Source: an uncultured Bacilli bacterium
GTDB taxonomy: Bacteria > Bacillota_I > Bacilli_A > RF39 > UBA660
Reading direction: 5' to 3'
Length of the DNA stretch: 51,663 bases
Assembly: GCA_944332555.1 (NCBI GenBank)
Contig: CALVKF010000006.1
Coordinates: 1-51,663, forward strand
Shown here piece after piece: positions 48,584 through 51,663 of this stretch. Below the pieces are notes generated by a model that worked only from the letters and a program-made list of their open reading frames with translations, was not told the origin of the DNA and made no database searches. How positions within the stretch are numbered: position 1 is the first letter of the stretch; each line of letters starts with the position of its first letter. The position numbers and the translations under genes are program-made.

Positions 48584-50633
48584 GTAAGGTAATACTTCTA
48601 TTTAATGTATTACCATAAAAATATAATTTTCGAAATTCTAAATCATAGTCTTTTAGATTTATACTAATAACCATCCCCGGCATTAAAATATCTTTATCAT
48701 CAGGATGATACAAATATTTACTACTTTTATTATATTTATATAAGCCATCCGCAAAATCTGCTAAATAGATTATTCCTTCAATATCATTTTCTAACTTTAT
48801 GGTTATATGATCATTATTTAAATTAGTAATTCTTCCAGTAATAAATTTATCATAATTACAAATTATTTCTTTAATTCCTTGTAATTCATAGTATTCATAA
48901 GTAAATTTTTCAGCGCATTTTTCCATAATAGTACATCTATGAGCCATATCTTTTAAATAATTTTTATATTTTTCTAAATCAAAATCACCACTAAATATTT
49001 CCGCTTGATTATCTAGTATTGTCCCAATTAATAAATCAGAAAATCTTCTAATAGGGCTTGTAGCATGGGAGTAAGCCTTAGTATCTAGGGCATAATGACC
49101 AATATTATTGATATCATAATAGGCTTTTGATACATTACTTAATAAAAGACTAGAAAAAACCATAAATTCTTCTTTGCTTTTCAAAGTATCTATAACTTTT
49201 TTTATTACATATTCATCATCAGTTTTTTCAATTGCTTTAATTTTATATCCTATACCATCAAGCAATTTTCTAAATTCCTCATAATAAGTATTTTTATGAT
49301 TGCGATATACCATTAATGAACCAATATTATAAAGGTGTTCTGCAAGAGTTTTACCAACTAAAACAGCACATGTAGCAATAATATCACTACTAGGATGATT
49401 GCTTTTTTCAATGTTTGTCTCTTCTAAAATATTATCTTCATTTACTTTATAACTAATTGTTGTATCACAAAAAGCATTTTTAGCAATTTTTTTTGTTATT
49501 TGTTGTAATTTAAATAAATCATTGATATAAGGTATATAACTTTTCGGAGGCATTAATCCATTTAAAATATTATCAACTTTTTTATAAGTCATTTTTTTAT
49601 TTGATCTAATTATTGAATTTTCTATTTTAAAATCAAGCATTTCACCATCAGGACTAATTTTAAATATATAACCTTTAGCAAGCCTATCAACCCCTGGATT
49701 AAGTGAACATATCCCACAAGATATTTTAGGGTGGATCATATGAAATATAGCTCCAGTTTCAAAGTAGGTTGAAGTAGTCAAGTTTTCTGCTCGATTCCAT
49801 AAAGGACTTCCCGGTTTAATATAATGTGCTACATCTGCAATAAATACACTTAAACTTATAGTGCCATCTTCTAAAGTTTTAATACTTATAGCATCATCTA
49901 AATCGTATGATTCAACATCATCAATAGTAAATACAACTTCATCACGATGATCTACATATTTATCACATTTCTTTAGATTTACTTTTTTAGGTAAAGAATT
50001 AATTTGTTCTAATTCTTCTTGAGTATAATACACTCTAAATCCATTATTATAAGCTAAAGCTAATTCTTCACTTTTGCATACCTCAGATATAAATTCACAA
50101 GTTATAGCATCACGAAAACTGATTTCACTTAACTTAACTAGTATTCTTGTGCCAACTTTCAAATTTTTAATACTTTTTTTAGCTATATCTAAACTGATAT
50201 TATTATTACCAACCATTCTAATTTTATATTCTGGCATAACCTTGCAAATAACATAAGGATTAGTTCGTTTTAAAACTTTAATTACTTTTATTTGATGACC
50301 ATGCATTTTAGCAACAACTCTATCAAAAGGAAGTATCTTAGGTAGGGACTCTGGCAAAAAGTCATAGGTTTTATTATTCACACTTGCAAACATATGGCCC
50401 TTTTTATTAACATCGACATCTAACAATAAAAAACTAGATGGAAAAGTAAAATACCTATTTTCATAAGTATCATAATAAATAATTCCATCTAGTTCTAATT
50501 CTTTTAAACATTTAGTTAATTCATCATATTTAAATCGATCATTTTTGCTATTAGAAATATATAAATTATCTCTAATCTTAGCTGGAGATAATTTTTCGCC
50601 ATCTGCAAGCATTAATATTATTTTATCTTTCAT
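48570..50633 (-). CDS. rnr: Ribonuclease R
   Basis: The 687-residue 3'-5' hydrolytic exoribonuclease degrades structured RNA. It has an N-terminal winged-helix (KIILMLADGEKLSPAKIRDN), two cold-shock domains, the RNB catalytic domain with the aspartate cluster VESYDLDDAISIK near 270 and IADVAHYIKPGSPLWNRA, ISCGICSLNPGVDRLAKG, TSPIRRFSDLL, and a C-terminal S1 domain (GRITNLNNDHITIKLENDIE). The ATG 50633 has GGGTGG upstream; a GTG three codons earlier is possible. No secG, smpB or tmRNA gene, frequent partners, is in the window. Confidence 0.93.
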   Translation of the reverse strand: MKDKIILMLADGEKLSPAKIRDNLYISNSKNDRFKYDELTKCLKELELDGIIYYDTYENRYFTFPSSFLLLDVDVNKKGHMFASVNNKTYDFLPESLPKILPFDRVVAKMHGHQIKVIKVLKRTNPYVICKVMPEYKIRMVGNNNISLDIAKKSIKNLKVGTRILVKLSEISFRDAITCEFISEVCKSEELALAYNNGFRVYYTQEELEQINSLPKKVNLKKCDKYVDHRDEVVFTIDDVESYDLDDAISIKTLEDGTISLSVFIADVAHYIKPGSPLWNRAENLTTSTYFETGAIFHMIHPKISCGICSLNPGVDRLAKGYIFKISPDGEMLDFKIENSIIRSNKKMTYKKVDNILNGLMPPKSYIPYINDLFKLQQITKKIAKNAFCDTTISYKVNEDNILEETNIEKSNHPSSDIIATCAVLVGKTLAEHLYNIGSLMVYRNHKNTYYEEFRKLLDGIGYKIKAIEKTDDEYVIKKVIDTLKSKEEFMVFSSLLLSNVSKAYYDINNIGHYALDTKAYSHATSPIRRFSDLLIGTILDNQAEIFSGDFDLEKYKNYLKDMAHRCTIMEKCAEKFTYEYYELQGIKEIICNYDKFITGRITNLNNDHITIKLENDIEGIIYLADFADGLYKYNKSSKYLYHPDDKDILMPGMVISINLKDYDLEFRKLYFYGNTLNRSITLQKKK

Positions 50634-50712
50634 CAGTACCACCCATACTTTAACTATATCTAATTTTTATTAATTTGTAAATACAAAAAAAGAAATTTAT
50701 TAACAAAAGCAA

Positions 50713-50741
50713 TTGACAATTTGTGGAAATAGATATATATT
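50713..50741 (+). promoter_or_regulatory. Promoter of an unassigned small RNA
   Basis: TTGACA (50713-50718), a 17-bp spacer, and TATATT (50736-50741), with no open reading frame directly after. Confidence 0.75.
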
Positions 50742-50747
50742 AATATT

Positions 50748-50829
50748 ATTGAAAGACACAGAACCGTCAGTTATAGGTTTAGATTAAATATCTACGACCT
50801 TCTGACCTGTGTCTTTTAATTTTTTTTAC
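50748..50829 (+). ncRNA. Structured small RNA (~80 nt) of unknown class
   Basis: The sequence after the promoter folds into one long arm. The outer stem is AAAGACACAG/CTGTGTCTTT (10 bp, 50752-50761 with 50807-50816), followed by a 4-base bulge, then GTCAG/CTGAC, an internal loop, AGGT/ACCT, and TAGAT/ATCTA closing a 5-base loop. A T run after the outer stem marks termination. It matches no class I can name: it is not SRP RNA, 6S, tmRNA or RNase P. It could also be a transcription attenuator for the gene at 50911. Confidence 0.6.
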
Positions 50830-50910
50830 ATAAAAAATATTCTCTTGAATTTTTAGCTATTCTAATTTATATTTGTTTGTGTTAGAATAGATATAAGGAG
50901 TATGGTAGTA

Positions 50911-51516
50911 ATGACTTTATATTTAGTAAGTAATAATATGGTTTTAGAAAATATTTTTTATGAAACAGATGAATCAGTAGAAGAAAAAAGAATAAATCGT
51001 CCTTTATCTATTGAAGGCGAAAAAGCTGCGGTTAAACTGGTTAAAAAGATTGATGCTGATGTAATTTATTCATCAAATTATGCATCAGCCTTAAGTACCG
51101 CCAAGTACTATGCGAGTTACAAAAATACAGAAATATATATTAATTCTTTTTTAAATGATTCGAAGATTGGTAAGCTTGGAAATAGAAATATCAAGATGCT
51201 TAGATTTATGCAAGAGAGAGATTTTGATTTTAAATTCAATGGGGGAGAATCTTTAAATGAAACTAGTAGTAGAATGAATATTGCTATAAATAAAATCCTT
51301 AAAAAATATGGTAATCATAATATAGTTATATTTACACATAAAAGAGCAATAATGGGCTATTTACTTAAATATTTAGATAAAGGATTTAATTTAGATGATA
51401 GATTGATTCTTACATTTAATGATAAAGTAATCCTTGATGATGTTGAAAAAGACATTGATATTGTAAAAATTGAATTAGATCACGGTAAAATTTTAGATAT
51501 TGACATTATTGAATAA
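50911..51516 (+). CDS. Histidine-phosphatase-fold protein lacking the RHG motif
   Basis: The 201-residue protein follows the phosphoglycerate-mutase-like pattern: PLSIEGEKAAVKLVKKI, VIYSSNYASALSTAKYYA (normally SSxxxRAxxTA), GGESLNETSSRM, and the second histidine FTHKRAIMGYLL. The catalytic N-terminal RHG reads VSNN (LYLVSNNMV), and the Arg of SSPLxRA is also absent. The phosphohistidine cannot form, so it is probably a non-catalytic family member, or has another activity. ATG 50911 has AAGGAG ten bases upstream; ATG 50902 is too close to that site. An extended -10 TGTTAGAAT precedes it. Confidence 0.75.
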   Translation: MTLYLVSNNMVLENIFYETDESVEEKRINRPLSIEGEKAAVKLVKKIDADVIYSSNYASALSTAKYYASYKNTEIYINSFLNDSKIGKLGNRNIKMLRFMQERDFDFKFNGGESLNETSSRMNIAINKILKKYGNHNIVIFTHKRAIMGYLLKYLDKGFNLDDRLILTFNDKVILDDVEKDIDIVKIELDHGKILDIDIIE

Positions 51517-51564
51517 ATGTAGTAAAATAATCTCCGTACTTATCAAAAGGGGGTTTTTTTATAT

Positions 51565-51584
51565 TTATGTAGAATTCTACATAA
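51565..51584. repeat. Perfect 20-bp palindrome
   Basis: TTATGTAGAATTCTACATAA is self-complementary over all 20 bases. It directly abuts the 79-bp repeat at the window end and lies upstream of its TATAAT, a good position for an operator. Confidence 0.85.
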
Positions 51585-51663
51585 TTATATAATAGGAAAG
51601 TCATACTTTTTTAAATAAAACCATTGACATCCAAACTACTGTTTGGTATACTTGATTTACAAG
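51585..51663 (+). repeat. 79-bp promoter-bearing repeat, copy B, cut by window end
   Basis: It is gap-free and 72 of 79 bases identical to 33306-33384. It contains TTGACA-17-TATACT with a perfect CCAAAC/GTTTGG palindrome in the spacer. The gene it drives lies beyond the window: either another TnpB element or an intact Rpn-family gene. Confidence 0.85.

Noticed and set aside
50748-50829. SRP (4.5S) RNA
   Set aside because: The conserved helix 8 motif with GGAA tetraloop and AGCAG side is absent.
1-51663. Mycoplasma genetic code (TGA = Trp)
   Set aside because: Several genes end cleanly at TGA before their neighbours (2976, 4805, 6181) and tryptophans in conserved motifs are coded by TGG.

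Overview
The window is about 51.7 kb of very AT-rich DNA from a low-GC Firmicute. TGA is a normal stop codon: the CtkA-like kinase and HerA-like genes both end in TGA, so this is not the Mollicutes code. A T-box leader before thrS, the infC-rpmI-rplT and rpsO-pnp neighbourhoods, a cotJ spore-coat locus, Spo0A-type boxes (TGTCGAA), a TnpB element and DUF1016 nucleases suggest an uncultured, gut-type member of the Bacilli/Erysipelotrichia-like lineages with at least part of a sporulation programme. The taxonomy is inferred from gene content only. Both window ends look like repeat or assembly edges.

Layout. 1-5.7 kb is an accessory/defence-type region: the 3' part of a DUF4143 ATPase, a LexA-like DNA-binding domain without its protease, a Panacea (SocA-type) protein, a CtkA/HipA-like kinase with a small overlapping partner, and a HerA-like ATPase overlapping an alpha/beta hydrolase. 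6.2-8.4 kb is a T-box-controlled threonyl-tRNA synthetase operon. 8.4-10.7 kb is a tight three-gene unit around a glutathionylspermidine-synthase-like ATP-grasp ligase. 10.8-18.3 kb holds a DUF2207 membrane protein, an orphan AbiEii-like nucleotidyltransferase, infC (apparently starting at AUA)-rpmI-rplT, rpsO, pnp and DUF1653. A small UvrD-like helicase follows on the minus strand. 19.7-20.1 kb carries no standard gene but holds a 28-aa membrane peptide gene, an oppositely transcribed short RNA overlapping its 3' end, and three Spo0A-like boxes upstream of the peptide promoter.

20.1-23.2 kb holds an alanine-racemase-fold protein, a Nudix hydrolase, five tRNAs (Val, Thr, Tyr, Gln, Lys; the tRNA-Thr anticodon loop is split by a 234-nt group I intron), and a MazF-fold toxin preceded by two RNA repeats and a hairpin, the layout of a type III toxin-antitoxin system. 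23.2-28.4 kb carries membrane thioredoxin-like proteins, trmL, ftsK/spoIIIE and a cotJAB fusion with cotJC. 28.6-31.4 kb is a tandem triplication of a DUF1016 (YhcG-like) nuclease gene. Each copy contains a different, perfectly self-complementary palindrome at the same codons; the third copy is frameshifted.

31.4-35.1 kb has typA, a TnpB element with a recognisable omega-RNA/right end, and the C-terminal remnant of an Rpn-family gene. 35.2-51.5 kb is mainly envelope and housekeeping: two TasA/camelysin-like secreted proteins, a ZIP transporter, an epimerase-like protein, a patatin, a PdaC-like deacetylase, YebC, a CPBP protease, an LtaS-like sulfatase, asnB, rmuC, RNase R, an unassigned structured small RNA, and a histidine-phosphatase-fold protein lacking its RHG motif. 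The last 79 bases repeat the region just upstream of tnpB.

The strongest candidates for something new are the covarying palindromes in the DUF1016 genes, the peptide/antisense locus with Spo0A boxes, the type III-like locus with compensatory stems, and the tRNA-Thr intron.
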